The notes beneath the pieces are model-generated. The model had not been told where the DNA came from and ran no database searches. It was given only the letters and a program-made list of their open reading frames with translations. This document shows, in pieces, positions 51,955-60,691 of a DNA stretch of 64,000 bases. Positions within the stretch are counted from its first letter, which is position 1, and each line of letters begins with the position of its first letter. The translations under genes were made by a program, and so were the position numbers. Source of the stretch: Actinomycetota bacterium (GTDB taxonomy: Bacteria > Actinomycetota > Thermoleophilia > Solirubrobacterales > Solirubrobacteraceae); assembly GCA_018268595.1 (NCBI GenBank), contig JAFDWH010000019.1, positions 1-64,000 on the forward strand, read 5' to 3'.

Positions 51955-53208
51955 ATGCGCAACCCCTTCACGACACGGACAGCGAAGAGCGCCACGGCCA
52001 AGCGGTCGCTGACGCTGCTCGGTGTCCTGCTGGCGCTCGCCGCCGCCGGCGGCCTCGCCGTCGCCGCGACGAGAGGCCCCTCCGTCGCGACGCCCTCGAT
52101 CACGTCCGGCCCCTCCGGCACCACGAGCGCCACGAGCGCGACGTTCGCGTTCGCGGCCGGCGCGAGAGGCGACACGCTCGAGTGCGCGCTCGACGCCGCC
52201 GCGTTCGCCGCCTGCACGAGCCCGAAGTCGTACAGCGGCCTCGGCGACGGCGCGCACACGTTCCGCGTGCGCGAGCGCACCAGAGCCGGCCAGGTCGGCG
52301 ACGCCGCGACGCGCACCTGGACGGTCGACACGCAGGCGCCGCCGGCGCCGCAGATCACGCAGGCGCCGCCGAGCATCACGAACCAGACGTCCGCGACGTT
52401 CGCCTACACCGACGCCGAGGCCGGCGTGAAGTGGGAGTGCAGAGTCGACGGCCACGACTGGGGCACGTGCCCGGACCCCGTCACCGAGCGCAACCTGCGC
52501 GACGGCCTGCGCACGTTCATGGTGCGGGCGTTCGACGCCGCCGGCAACCGCGGCCCCGCGACCTCCTACAGCTGGACGATCGACACGGTCGCGCCGCCGA
52601 AGCCGGCGCTCGTGCAGCAGCCGCCCAACCCGTCGCCCTCGAGCAGCGCCACGTTCGCGTTCACCGACGCCGAGGCGGGCGCGACGTTCGAATGCCGCCT
52701 CGACAGCGCCGCGTTCGCCGCCTGCGCGAGCCCGAGGACGTACAGCGGCCTCGCGGTCGGCAGCCACACGTTCTCGGTGCGCGCGGTCGACGCGGCCGGC
52801 AACCGCAGCGGCGCCGTGCAGTACGGCTGGAGAGTGACGGCGGCCACCGTCGGCCAGCCGTTCGCGATCGCCGGCGGCTCCGCCAGATCGCTGTTCCCGG
52901 GCGCCTCCACGAGCCTCGCGCTCAGAGTGACGAACCCGAACGCGGACCCGATCCTCGTCACGAGCCTCACCGTGACGATCCAACCGGGCAGCACGAGAGC
53001 CGGCTGCGACGGGCCCACGAACCTGCAGGTCACGCAGTCGAACGTGTCGAGCGCGAACCCGCTGACCGTGCCCGGCAACGGCAGCGTCACGCTCCCGTCC
53101 GGCGGCGTCAGCGCGCCGAGCGTCGCGATGCGCAACCTCGCGACCAGCCAGGACGCCTGCAAGGGCGCGGTCTTCTCCTTCTCCTACAGCGGGAGCGCGC
53201 ACTCGTGA
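51955..53208 (+). CDS. exported protein with three Ig-like repeats
   Basis: Exported or anchored protein of 417 residues. A basic start (RNPFTTRTAKSATAKRSLT) leads to one hydrophobic segment (LLGVLLALAAAGGLAVAAT). Three repeats of about 85-95 residues follow, each with the pattern TFAF-x-(A/D)-(E)AG-x-FECRLD-x-AFAACASP then YSGL--GSHTFSVRA-DAAGN, and two Cys per repeat. The C-terminal domain (SLFPGASTSLALRVTNPNAD) resembles the mature domain of the gene before it. ATG 51955 was chosen for the signal peptide; no Shine-Dalgarno sequence is visible. The stop overlaps the next gene's GTG, so the two are co-translated. Confidence 0.82.
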   Translation: MRNPFTTRTAKSATAKRSLTLLGVLLALAAAGGLAVAATRGPSVATPSITSGPSGTTSATSATFAFAAGARGDTLECALDAAAFAACTSPKSYSGLGDGAHTFRVRERTRAGQVGDAATRTWTVDTQAPPAPQITQAPPSITNQTSATFAYTDAEAGVKWECRVDGHDWGTCPDPVTERNLRDGLRTFMVRAFDAAGNRGPATSYSWTIDTVAPPKPALVQQPPNPSPSSSATFAFTDAEAGATFECRLDSAAFAACASPRTYSGLAVGSHTFSVRAVDAAGNRSGAVQYGWRVTAATVGQPFAIAGGSARSLFPGASTSLALRVTNPNADPILVTSLTVTIQPGSTRAGCDGPTNLQVTQSNVSSANPLTVPGNGSVTLPSGGVSAPSVAMRNLATSQDACKGAVFSFSYSGSAHS

Positions 53209-54854
53209 GCGCGCGCCGCCCCCTGATCGCGCTCGCCGCCGCGGCCGTCGCGCTGCTGGCGCTCGCCGTCGGCGCGTCCGCCTACTTCACCGCCTCCGGC
53301 ACCGGCTCGGCGAGCGCGAGCGTCACCGCGCTGCAGGCGCCGGCGATCACGAACGCGAGCTTCGGCGCGGCCGGCAGCGTCTCGCTGAGCTGGTCGGCGG
53401 CGCTCGCGCCCGACAGCGGGACGGTCACCTACTACGTCACGCGCGACGGCGGCGCCGCCGGCGGCACGTGCGCCGGCTCGGGCGCGCCGACGAGCGCGAC
53501 GAGCTGCACCGACAGCGGCCTCGCCGCCGGCACGCACAGCTACACGGTGACCGCGGTCTGGCGCACGTGGACGCGCACGAGCGCGAGCGCGAGAGCGACC
53601 GTCGCCTACGGCGTCGCCACCCAGCTCGCCTTCACGACGCAGCCGGCCGGCGCGACCGGCGGCAGCGCCTTCACGACCCAGCCGGTCGTGACCGCGCGCG
53701 ACGCGGGCGGCAACACCGTCGCCGACTATGCGCAGACGGTCGCGCTGTCGATCGCCAGAGGGGGCACCACGGGCGCGACGCTCAGCGGCTGCTCCGGCAC
53801 GCTCAGAAACGGCGTGACGAGCTTCGCCGGCTGCGCGATCGACAAGGTCGGGACCGCCTACGTCTTGCAGGCGAGCGACAGATCGCTGTCCGTCAGCAGC
53901 GCCGCGTTCGACGTGACGGCGGGCGTCGCCACGAGACTCGTCTTCACGACGCAGCCGGGCGGCGGCGCGGTCAGCAACACCGCCTTCCCGAGCCAGCCGG
54001 TCGTGACCGCGCTCGACGCCGGCGGCAACACGGCGACCGGCTACGCCGGCACGGTCACGCTCGCGATCGCCAGCGGCGGGACCGCCGGCGCGACGCTCAG
54101 CGGCTGCGCCGGCACGCTCAGAAACGGCGTCACAACCTTCACCGGCTGCAAGCTCGACAAGTCGGGCACGGGCTACGTGCTGCGCGCCAGAGACGGCACG
54201 TTCAGCGTCGACAGCTCGGCCTTCGACGTGGCGGCCGGCACCGCGACGAGACTCGTCTTCTCGACGCAGCCGGCGGGCGCGACGGGCGGCACGGCGTTCA
54301 CGACGCAGCCGGTCGTCACCGCGCAGGACGCGGCCGGCAACACGGCGACGAGCTACGCCGGCACGGTCACGCTCGCGATCCAGAGCGGCGGCACGACCGG
54401 CGCGGCGCTGAGCGGCTGCTCCGGCACGCTCAGAAGCGGCGTCACGACCTTCAGCGGCTGCAAGATCGACAAGGTCGGCACCGCGTACGTGCTGCGCGCC
54501 AGAGACGGCACCTTCAGCGTCGACAGCGCCGCCTTCAACGTCACGGCCGGCGCGGCGGCCAGCCTCGTCTTCACGACGCAGCCCGGCGGGGCGGCGAGAA
54601 ACGCGGACCTCAACCCGCAGCCGGTGGTGACCGCGTTCGACGCCGGCGGCAACGTCGCGACCGGCTACAGCGGCACGCTCGTCGCCTCGGTGACCGGCCC
54701 CGGCGGCGGCTCGGTCGGCGGCTGCCAGCAGGTGCTGGCGGGCGGCGTCACGACGTTCAGCAGATGCAAGGTCAACAAGACGGGCACGAACTACGTGTTC
54801 CACGTGACCGACGGCCTGCTGAGCGCCGACAGCAACCCGTTCACGATCTCCTAG
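53205..54854 (+). CDS. SipW-type secreted protein with four 104-residue repeats
   Basis: Exported protein of 549 residues. The signal region ALAAAAVALLALAVGASAYF then TASGTGSA is nearly the same as that two genes upstream and carries the AYFT motif. A fibronectin-like domain follows (residues about 45-135: ASFGAAGSVSLSWSAALAPD). Four tandem repeats of about 104 residues then run to the end, each opening like ATRLVFTTQPAGATGG, containing VVTA-DAGGNTATGYAGTV and usually two Cys (LSGCSGTLR, FSGCKIDK). The repeats resemble invasin/Big-type Ig domains. It is likely a cell-surface stalk or adhesin. No sortase motif is present. Confidence 0.85.
   Translation: MSARRPLIALAAAAVALLALAVGASAYFTASGTGSASASVTALQAPAITNASFGAAGSVSLSWSAALAPDSGTVTYYVTRDGGAAGGTCAGSGAPTSATSCTDSGLAAGTHSYTVTAVWRTWTRTSASARATVAYGVATQLAFTTQPAGATGGSAFTTQPVVTARDAGGNTVADYAQTVALSIARGGTTGATLSGCSGTLRNGVTSFAGCAIDKVGTAYVLQASDRSLSVSSAAFDVTAGVATRLVFTTQPGGGAVSNTAFPSQPVVTALDAGGNTATGYAGTVTLAIASGGTAGATLSGCAGTLRNGVTTFTGCKLDKSGTGYVLRARDGTFSVDSSAFDVAAGTATRLVFSTQPAGATGGTAFTTQPVVTAQDAAGNTATSYAGTVTLAIQSGGTTGAALSGCSGTLRSGVTTFSGCKIDKVGTAYVLRARDGTFSVDSAAFNVTAGAAASLVFTTQPGGAARNADLNPQPVVTAFDAGGNVATGYSGTLVASVTGPGGGSVGGCQQVLAGGVTTFSRCKVNKTGTNYVFHVTDGLLSADSNPFTIS
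53613..54851 (+). repeat. four tandem 312-base coding repeats
   Basis: Units begin near 53613, 53925, 54240 and 54552, about 312 bases apart. They are clearly similar in DNA as well as protein, for example ACGCTCAGCGGCTG recurs in the first two. The first three are closest; the fourth is more diverged. This supports recent duplication, and repeat number may vary between strains. Confidence 0.85.
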
Positions 54855-54860
54855 ACGGGC

Positions 54861-54898
54861 GCGGCCGGGCCGCCCTGGCCACGGGGCGGCCCGGCCGC
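54861..54898. terminator. 15-bp terminator hairpin before gcvT
   Basis: GCGGCCGGGCCGCCC (54861-54875) pairs perfectly with GGGCGGCCCGGCCGC (54884-54898) around TGGCCACG. It ends the surface-protein transcript. The gcvT promoter hexamer follows 10 bases later. Confidence 0.85.
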
Positions 54899-54907
54899 CC
54901 CCGTTGC

Positions 54908-54913
54908 TAGGTT
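54908..54913 (+). promoter_or_regulatory. -10 box of the gcv operon, leaderless
   Basis: TAGGTT ends 7 bases before GTG 54920 and directly follows the terminator hairpin. No room remains for a glycine riboswitch or a Shine-Dalgarno sequence between them. Confidence 0.6.
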
Positions 54914-54919
54914 GCCGGC

Positions 54920-55999
54920 GTGGTCGCCGCCCCCTCCGACACACTCCGCCGCACCGCCCTGTTCGACCGCCACGTCGCCGCCGGGGCGAGACTCGTGCCG
55001 TTCGCCGGCTGGGAGATGCCGGTGCAGTACGCGGGCGTGAGAGCGGAGCACCTCGCCGTGCGCGCGCGCGCCGGCGTGTTCGACGTCTCGCATATGGGCG
55101 AGGTCGAGACGCGCGGCCCGGGCGCGCTCGCGTTCCTCCAGCGGATGCTGTCGAACGACGTCTCGCAGATCGCGGTCGGCGGCGCGCAGTACAGCGTGCT
55201 GTGCCGCGAGGACGGCGGCGTGCTCGACGACCTCTTCACCTACCGCCTGGCGGACGACCGCTTCCTGACGGTGACGAACGCCGCCAACCACGCGAAGGAC
55301 CTCGCGTGGCTGCGCGCGCACGCGGACGGCTTCGACGTGCAGCTGGCCGACCGGCTCGACGACTACGCGATGCTGGCGGTGCAGGGGCCGGCCGCGCGCG
55401 AGCTGCTCGCGCCGCTCGCCGACGGCCCGCTGCCGGCCCGCTTCCACACCGCCGAGCTGACCGTCGCCGGCGTGCCGGCGCTCGTGTGCGGGACCGGCTA
55501 CACCGGCGAGGACGGCGTCGAGCTGCTGTGCGCCCCGGCCGGCGCGCCCGCCATCTGGGACGCCGTGCTGGCCGCCGGCGTCGTCCCGGCCGGCCTCGCC
55601 GCGCGCGACACGCTGCGGCTCGAGGCCTGCTTCCACCTCTACGGCAACGACCTGATGGAGTCGCGCGGGCCGATCGAGGCCGGGCTCGGCTGGTGCTGCA
55701 AGGAGGCGACCGGGTTCGTCGGCGCCGAGGCGGTCGCCGCGGCGCGCGCGGCCGGCCCGGCCGAGCGGCTCGTGCCGTTCGCCTTCACCGGCCCGGGCAT
55801 CCCGCGGCAGGGCAACGCGGTCGTGGGCGGCGGCGAGGTCACGAGCGGGACGCTCTCGCCCTGCCTGGGCGTGGGGGTCGGGATGGCGTACGTGCCGGCC
55901 GAGCGCGCGGTCGTTGCGACCGAGATCGAGATCGACGTGCGCGGCAAGGTCCGTCCCGCGGTGGTCGCGGACAAGCCGCTTTACAGAAAGGCAGCGTGA
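54920..55999 (+). CDS. gcvT: glycine cleavage system T protein (aminomethyltransferase)
   Basis: Folate-dependent enzyme of 359 residues that releases ammonia and makes methylene-tetrahydrofolate. PFAGWEMPVQYAGVRAEHLA is the N-terminal signature, VFDVSHMGEVETRGPGAL carries the conserved Asp, and GTGYTGEDGVELLCAP and DTLRLEACFHLYGNDL follow in order. The start is GTG 54920, apparently leaderless. It is first in gcvT-gcvH-gcvPA-gcvPB; the fourth component (lipoamide dehydrogenase) is not in the window. Confidence 0.96.
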   Translation: MVAAPSDTLRRTALFDRHVAAGARLVPFAGWEMPVQYAGVRAEHLAVRARAGVFDVSHMGEVETRGPGALAFLQRMLSNDVSQIAVGGAQYSVLCREDGGVLDDLFTYRLADDRFLTVTNAANHAKDLAWLRAHADGFDVQLADRLDDYAMLAVQGPAARELLAPLADGPLPARFHTAELTVAGVPALVCGTGYTGEDGVELLCAPAGAPAIWDAVLAAGVVPAGLAARDTLRLEACFHLYGNDLMESRGPIEAGLGWCCKEATGFVGAEAVAAARAAGPAERLVPFAFTGPGIPRQGNAVVGGGEVTSGTLSPCLGVGVGMAYVPAERAVVATEIEIDVRGKVRPAVVADKPLYRKAA

Positions 56000-56386
56000 A
56001 TGGCCGACGCAAGCTACCCCGACGGGCTGCTCTACCACCCCGAGCATGACTGGGCGCAGATCGACGGCGAGACCGCCACGTTCGGGATCACCTGGTTCGC
56101 GCAGGACGCGCTCGGCGAGGTCGTCTTCTTCGACCCGCCGCAGGTCGGCGTGCAGGTCACGCAGGGCGAGAGCTACGCTGAGGTGGAGTCGGTGAAGGCC
56201 GTCTCCGACGTGATCGCCCCGCTGTCGGGCGAGATCGTCGAGGTCAACGCCGACCTGGCCGACGCGCCGGAGCGGATCAACGACGACCCCTACGGCGAGG
56301 GCTGGATGGTGAAGGTGAAGCTGGCGGACGCGGGCGAGCAGCAGGGCCTGATGGACGCGGCGGCCTACCAGGCCCAGCTCGGCTGA
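56000..56386 (+). CDS. gcvH: glycine cleavage system H protein
   Basis: Lipoyl carrier of 128 residues that shuttles the aminomethyl group between P, T and L proteins. The lipoylated Lys is in YAEVESVKAVSDVIAPLSG. GLLYHPEHDWAQIDGETATF is the usual start, and NDDPYGEGWMVKVK the end motif. ATG 56000 directly abuts the gcvT stop. The gcvPA gene starts 28 bases after its stop. Confidence 0.97.
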   Translation: MADASYPDGLLYHPEHDWAQIDGETATFGITWFAQDALGEVVFFDPPQVGVQVTQGESYAEVESVKAVSDVIAPLSGEIVEVNADLADAPERINDDPYGEGWMVKVKLADAGEQQGLMDAAAYQAQLG

Positions 56387-56414
56387 CCCGCCGACCCGCC
56401 ACGAGCATCCGCAG

Positions 56415-57800
56415 ATGAGCACGTACACCTCCGCCACCGACGCCGACCGCCGCGCGATGCTCGACGCGATCGGCGTCGCCTCGGTCGAGGAGCTGTTCGC
56501 CGACGTCCCGGCCGCGCTGCGGCTCGGCCGCCCGCTCGCGCTGCCGGCCGGGATGGCCGAGCAGGAGGTCTACGAGCACCTCAAGGAGCTGGCGGGGCGC
56601 AACGTCTCCTGCGAGGACGAGATCTCCTTCCTCGGCGCGGGCATGTACGACCACTACGTGCCGTCGCTGATCGACACGCTGACCTCGCGCAGCGAGTTCC
56701 TCACGCCGTACACGCCGTATCAGCCGGAGATCTCGCAGGGCGGGCTGCAGGTGATGTTCGAGTATCAGACGGCGATCAGCGAGCTGACCGGCCTGCCCGT
56801 CTCGAACGCGTCGGTCTACGAGGGCCCGAGCGCGGTCGGCGCGGCGGCCTACCTGGCGAAGCTGACGAACGGCCGTCCGCGCGTGCTGGCCTCGCGCGGG
56901 GTGCATCCGCACTCGCGCGAGACCTTGACGACGCTCGCGCGCGGCTACGGGCAGACGGTCGAGGAGGTGCCGCTGCGCGACGGCGCGACCGACCTCGAGG
57001 CGCTCACCGCGGCGCTGTCCGACGACGTCTCCGCGGTCGTGCTGCAGCAGCCGAACTTCCTCGGCGCGGTCGAGGACGTGGCGGCGCTGACCGCGGCCGC
57101 GAAGGCGGTCGGGGCGATCGTCATCTGCGCGTGCGACCCGATCCCGCTGGGCGTGCTGGAGCCGCCCGGCGCGCAGGGCGTCGACATCGCCGTCGGCGAG
57201 GGGCAGACGCTCGGCAACCGGCTCGACTTCGGCGGCCCGTCGTTCGGCTTCTTCGCCGCCGCGCAGGAGCACATCCGCAAGCTGCCGGGCCGGATCGCGG
57301 GCGAGACGGTCGACGTGGACGGCAAGCGCGGCTTCGTGCTGACGCTGCAGACGCGCGAGCAGCACATCCGGCGCGAGAAGGCGACCTCGAACATCTGCAC
57401 CGCGCAGGCGCTGAACGCGCTCGCTGGGGTTGTGTACCTCGGCTGGCTGGGCCGGCAGGGGCTGGTGGAGCTGGGCGAGCTGCTGCTGCAGCGGACGGCC
57501 TACGCGCGCGAGGCCCTGTGTGCGATCGAGGGCGTCGAGCCGCTGCACGAGCAGCCGGTCGTGCGCGAGTTCGCGCTGCGGCTGCCGGGGGTGGACGTCG
57601 ACGCCGTCGTCGAGCGGCTCGCGGCGGAGGGGATCAACGCCGGCTACCGGCTGGGGCGCACGTACCCGGAGCACGCGGACGGGCTGCTCGTCGCGCTGAC
57701 CGAGCGCCGCACGCGCGCGCAGATCGACCGCTTCGCCGAGGCGCTCGCGGGTGCGCTCGCGGCCGAGCGCGGCGCCGCGCCGGCGGGGGTGGGGGCATGA
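56415..57800 (+). CDS. gcvPA: glycine dehydrogenase (decarboxylating) subunit 1
   Basis: N-terminal half of the split P protein, 461 residues. Family motifs are SFLGAGMYDHYVPSLIDTLT, SRSEFLTPYTPYQPEISQG and EYQTAISELTGLPVSNASVY. This half supports the PLP-bearing subunit 2 and has no PLP Lys of its own. It is coupled to gcvPB through ATGA. Split P proteins are typical of many archaea, Firmicutes and deep actinobacterial classes, in contrast to the fused form in Streptomyces. Confidence 0.96.
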   Translation: MSTYTSATDADRRAMLDAIGVASVEELFADVPAALRLGRPLALPAGMAEQEVYEHLKELAGRNVSCEDEISFLGAGMYDHYVPSLIDTLTSRSEFLTPYTPYQPEISQGGLQVMFEYQTAISELTGLPVSNASVYEGPSAVGAAAYLAKLTNGRPRVLASRGVHPHSRETLTTLARGYGQTVEEVPLRDGATDLEALTAALSDDVSAVVLQQPNFLGAVEDVAALTAAAKAVGAIVICACDPIPLGVLEPPGAQGVDIAVGEGQTLGNRLDFGGPSFGFFAAAQEHIRKLPGRIAGETVDVDGKRGFVLTLQTREQHIRREKATSNICTAQALNALAGVVYLGWLGRQGLVELGELLLQRTAYAREALCAIEGVEPLHEQPVVREFALRLPGVDVDAVVERLAAEGINAGYRLGRTYPEHADGLLVALTERRTRAQIDRFAEALAGALAAERGAAPAGVGA

Positions 57801-59302
57801 CGCCTGCCGCGCCCACCGCCCCCGCGGACGACCAGCGCACGATCTACGAGCGCTCGCAGCCGGGCCGCCGCGCGTTCGTCGCGCCCGCGCTCGACGTGCC
57901 GGCGCGCCCGCTCGACGAGCTGCTGCCGGCGCGGCTGCGCCGCAGCGCGCCCGCCCGGCTCCCGGAGGTGTCCGAGCCGGAGCTGGTCCGCCACTACCAC
58001 CGCCTGTCCAAGCGCAACTTCGACCTCGACACCGGCTTCTACCCGCTCGGCTCGTGCACGATGAAGCACAACCCGAAGCTGCACGAGCGCGTCGCGGCGC
58101 TGCCGGGCAACGCCCGCCTGCACCCGCTGCAGGACGAGCGCCGCGCGCAGGGCGCGCTCGAGCTGATGTGGAACCTGCAGGAGGCGCTGGGCGAGATCGC
58201 CGGGCTGCCGCACGTCTCCCTCCAGCCGTCCGCCGGCTCGCACGGCGAGCTGGCCGGCGTGCTGCTGACGCGCGCCTACCACGAGGACCGCGGCGAGCAC
58301 CGCACGAAGGTCCTCACCCCCGACACGGCGCACGGCACGAACCCGGCGACCGTCACGATGGCCGGCTACGAGGTCGTCAAGGTCGGCACGAACGCCGACG
58401 GCGGCGTCGACGTGGACGACCTGCGCGCGAAGGCGGACGAGCAGGTCGCCTGCCTGATGCTGACGAACCCGAGCACGCTCGGCCTGTTCGACCCGAACAT
58501 CGCCGAGATCGCCGAGATCGTGCATGGGGTGGGGGCGACCTTGTATTACGACGGCGCGAACCTCAACGCGATCATGGGGATCACGCGCCCCGGCGACATG
58601 GGCTTCGACATCGTGCACTTCAACCTGCACAAGTCGTTCACGCAGCCGCACGGCGGCGGCGGCCCCGGCGCCGGCCCGATCGCCGTCTCCGAGCGGATCG
58701 AGCCGTACCTGCCGCGCCCGCAGGTCATTCGCCGCGAGGACGACGAGGGCGCCGCCTTCCTGCTCGACGAGGAGCGGCCGAAGTCGATCGGCAAGCTGCG
58801 CGGCTTCCAGGGCAACTACGGCGTGTTCGTGCGCTCCTACGCCTACATCCGCTCGCTCGGCGCCGAGGGCTTGAGAGAGGCGTCCGAGGTGGCGGTGCTG
58901 AACGCGAACTACCTGCTCGCGCTGCTCAAGCGCGCGGGCGTCGCCGAATATCTGCCGGTCGCGTACGACCGCCTCTGCATGCACGAGTTCGTCCTGTCGG
59001 GCGCGCCGATGAAGCGCGAGCTGGGGATCAGAACGCTCGACCTCGCCAAGCGCCTGCTCGACTTCGGCGTGCACCCGCCGACCGTCTACTTCCCGCTGCT
59101 GGTGGACGAGGCGCTGCTGATCGAGCCGACCGAGACGGAGACGAAGGAGACGCTCGAGCGCTTCGCCGAGATCGTCGCCGCGATCCTGCGCGAGGCGGCC
59201 GAGGACCCCGAGATTGCCCGCAACGCGCCGTACAGCACGCCGGTCCGGCGCTTGGACGAGGCGCGCGCGGCCAAGCAGCCGGTCATCCGCCAGCCGCTCT
59301 GA
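57797..59302 (+). CDS. gcvPB: glycine dehydrogenase (decarboxylating) subunit 2
   Basis: PLP-bearing half of the split P protein, 501 residues, decarboxylating glycine and loading the H protein. The PLP Lys is in HFNLHKSFTQPHGGGGPGAG. FYPLGSCTMKHNPK, LQPSAGSHGELAGVLL and TAHGTNPATVTMAGYEV are conserved glycine-binding and PLP motifs. ATG 57797 overlaps the gcvPA stop. It ends the gcv operon. Confidence 0.97.
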   Translation: MTPAAPTAPADDQRTIYERSQPGRRAFVAPALDVPARPLDELLPARLRRSAPARLPEVSEPELVRHYHRLSKRNFDLDTGFYPLGSCTMKHNPKLHERVAALPGNARLHPLQDERRAQGALELMWNLQEALGEIAGLPHVSLQPSAGSHGELAGVLLTRAYHEDRGEHRTKVLTPDTAHGTNPATVTMAGYEVVKVGTNADGGVDVDDLRAKADEQVACLMLTNPSTLGLFDPNIAEIAEIVHGVGATLYYDGANLNAIMGITRPGDMGFDIVHFNLHKSFTQPHGGGGPGAGPIAVSERIEPYLPRPQVIRREDDEGAAFLLDEERPKSIGKLRGFQGNYGVFVRSYAYIRSLGAEGLREASEVAVLNANYLLALLKRAGVAEYLPVAYDRLCMHEFVLSGAPMKRELGIRTLDLAKRLLDFGVHPPTVYFPLLVDEALLIEPTETETKETLERFAEIVAAILREAAEDPEIARNAPYSTPVRRLDEARAAKQPVIRQPL

Positions 59303-59386
59303 GCGTCGGCGCGCTGACTGCTGACGTCTTCGCGCCGAATCGCGACGCCTGCGCGGCGTTTCCTGGGCATCACGACCCTTTCCCCC

Positions 59387-59409
59387 GCGGGGCGCATCCG
59401 GCGCCCCGC
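59387..59409. terminator. hairpin between gcvPB and the beta-helix gene
   Basis: GCGGGGCGC (59387-59395), loop ATCCG, GCGCCCCGC (59401-59409) form a perfect 9-bp stem. It lies 84 bases after the gcvPB stop and only 5 bases before the GAGGAG site of the next gene, so it could either terminate gcv transcription or sit in the leader of the next mRNA. Confidence 0.6.
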
Positions 59410-59428
59410 CGTCCGAGGAGCGCTCCGC

Positions 59429-60640
59429 ATGCACGCAGCATCACGCTCGATCCACCCCGGCCGCGCGCTCGCGGCCGCGGGCCTCGCGCTCGCCGTCGCC
59501 CTCACCGGCACGGCGTCCGCGAAGCCCGTCGGCAAGGGCCACGGGAGGGGCCACGCGCACGCCGGCAAGGTCCTCTACGTCGCGCCCGGCGGCAACGACG
59601 CCGGCCGCTGCACGAAGGCGGCGCCGTGCCGGACGATCGGCCGCGCGGTCGCCGTCGCGCGCCGAGGCGCCACCGTCGTCGTGCGCGCCGGCACCTACGC
59701 CGAGCAGGTCACGATCTCCAAGCGCCTGAGCCTCGTCGCGCGCGGCCGCGCCACGGTCGACGCGACCGGCCAGCAGAACGGCATCGTGCTGAGCGGCCGC
59801 GGCGCCGCCGGCACGGTCGTGCGCGGCTTCGTCGTCGAGCACGCCGACCAGGAGGGCGTCCTCGCGACCCATACCTCGCACGTGACGATCGTCGGGAACG
59901 TCGTGCGCGACAACGACCTCGGAGCGGCCGCGCCGAGACCGACCGGCGAGTGCGCCCCGCAGGGCCAGATTCCGGGCGACTGCGGCGAGGGGCTGCACCT
60001 GATGTCCGTCACGCACGCGAAGGTCGTCGGCAACCGCGTCACGCAGAACAGCGGCGGAATCCTGCTGACCGACGAGCTGGGCCCGACCGCGCACAACCTG
60101 ATCGCGCGCAACCGCGTCGTCGACAACCCGTTCGACTGCGGCATCACGATCGCCGGCCACAACGACAGAGCGGTCCAGAACGGCAGGCGCAAGCCGAAGG
60201 TCGGCGGCATCTACGCGAACCTGATCAGCCGCAACGTCAGCAACGACAACGGGCTCAGAGGCGAGGGCGCGGGCATCCTGCTCGCCGGCGCCGGCCCTGG
60301 CACGGGCGTCTACGACAACGTCGTCTCGCACAACGTCGCCAACGGCAACAACCTCGCCGGCGTGACGCTCCACAGCCACGCGCCCGGCGACGACCTCGAC
60401 GGCAACAAGATCGTCGGCAACCGCCTGCGCAACGACGCGCTCGGCGGCGATCCCGACGCCGGCGTGAGAGACACGACCGGCATCCTGATCTTCAGCGCGG
60501 TCACCAAGCTGAAGGGCGTGGTCGTGCGCGGCAACACGATCCGCGACGTCCATTTCGGCATCTGGACGCAGAACGCACCGGCGATCCCCGCCAACGCGAA
60601 CACGTTCGTGAACGTGGCTGTTCCGCTGCACCAGCAGTAG
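59429..60640 (+). CDS. secreted right-handed beta-helix protein
   Basis: Secreted protein of 403 residues. GAGGAG (59415-59420) supports ATG 59429. A signal peptide (GRALAAAGLALAVALTGTAS) is followed by a His/Gly/Lys-rich linker. Parallel beta-helix coils then run to the end, with NosD/pectate-lyase-like turns: ISKRLSLVARGRATVDATGQ, VTIVGNVVRDN, AKVVGNRVTQNSGGILLTDE, NLIARNRVVDN, ANLISRNVSNDN, DGNKIVGNRLRNDALG. Many Asn residues form the expected ladder. GGNDAGRCTKAAPCRTIGRA is the usual DUF1565-like opening. The carbohydrate target, if any, is unknown. Confidence 0.87.
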   Translation: MHAASRSIHPGRALAAAGLALAVALTGTASAKPVGKGHGRGHAHAGKVLYVAPGGNDAGRCTKAAPCRTIGRAVAVARRGATVVVRAGTYAEQVTISKRLSLVARGRATVDATGQQNGIVLSGRGAAGTVVRGFVVEHADQEGVLATHTSHVTIVGNVVRDNDLGAAAPRPTGECAPQGQIPGDCGEGLHLMSVTHAKVVGNRVTQNSGGILLTDELGPTAHNLIARNRVVDNPFDCGITIAGHNDRAVQNGRRKPKVGGIYANLISRNVSNDNGLRGEGAGILLAGAGPGTGVYDNVVSHNVANGNNLAGVTLHSHAPGDDLDGNKIVGNRLRNDALGGDPDAGVRDTTGILIFSAVTKLKGVVVRGNTIRDVHFGIWTQNAPAIPANANTFVNVAVPLHQQ

Positions 60641-60691
60641 CCGCCGGACGAGCCCGAGCGGCCGGGGCGCGCCCGCGCCCCGGCCGCAGGC

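Noticed and set aside
53613-54851. CRISPR or non-coding tandem repeat
   Set aside because: The 312-base period is coding, in frame and encodes Ig-like protein repeats; unit length and absence of spacers exclude CRISPR.
54855-54919. Glycine riboswitch before gcvT
   Set aside because: The gap is only 65 bases and is filled by a terminator hairpin and a -10 box directly before the GTG.
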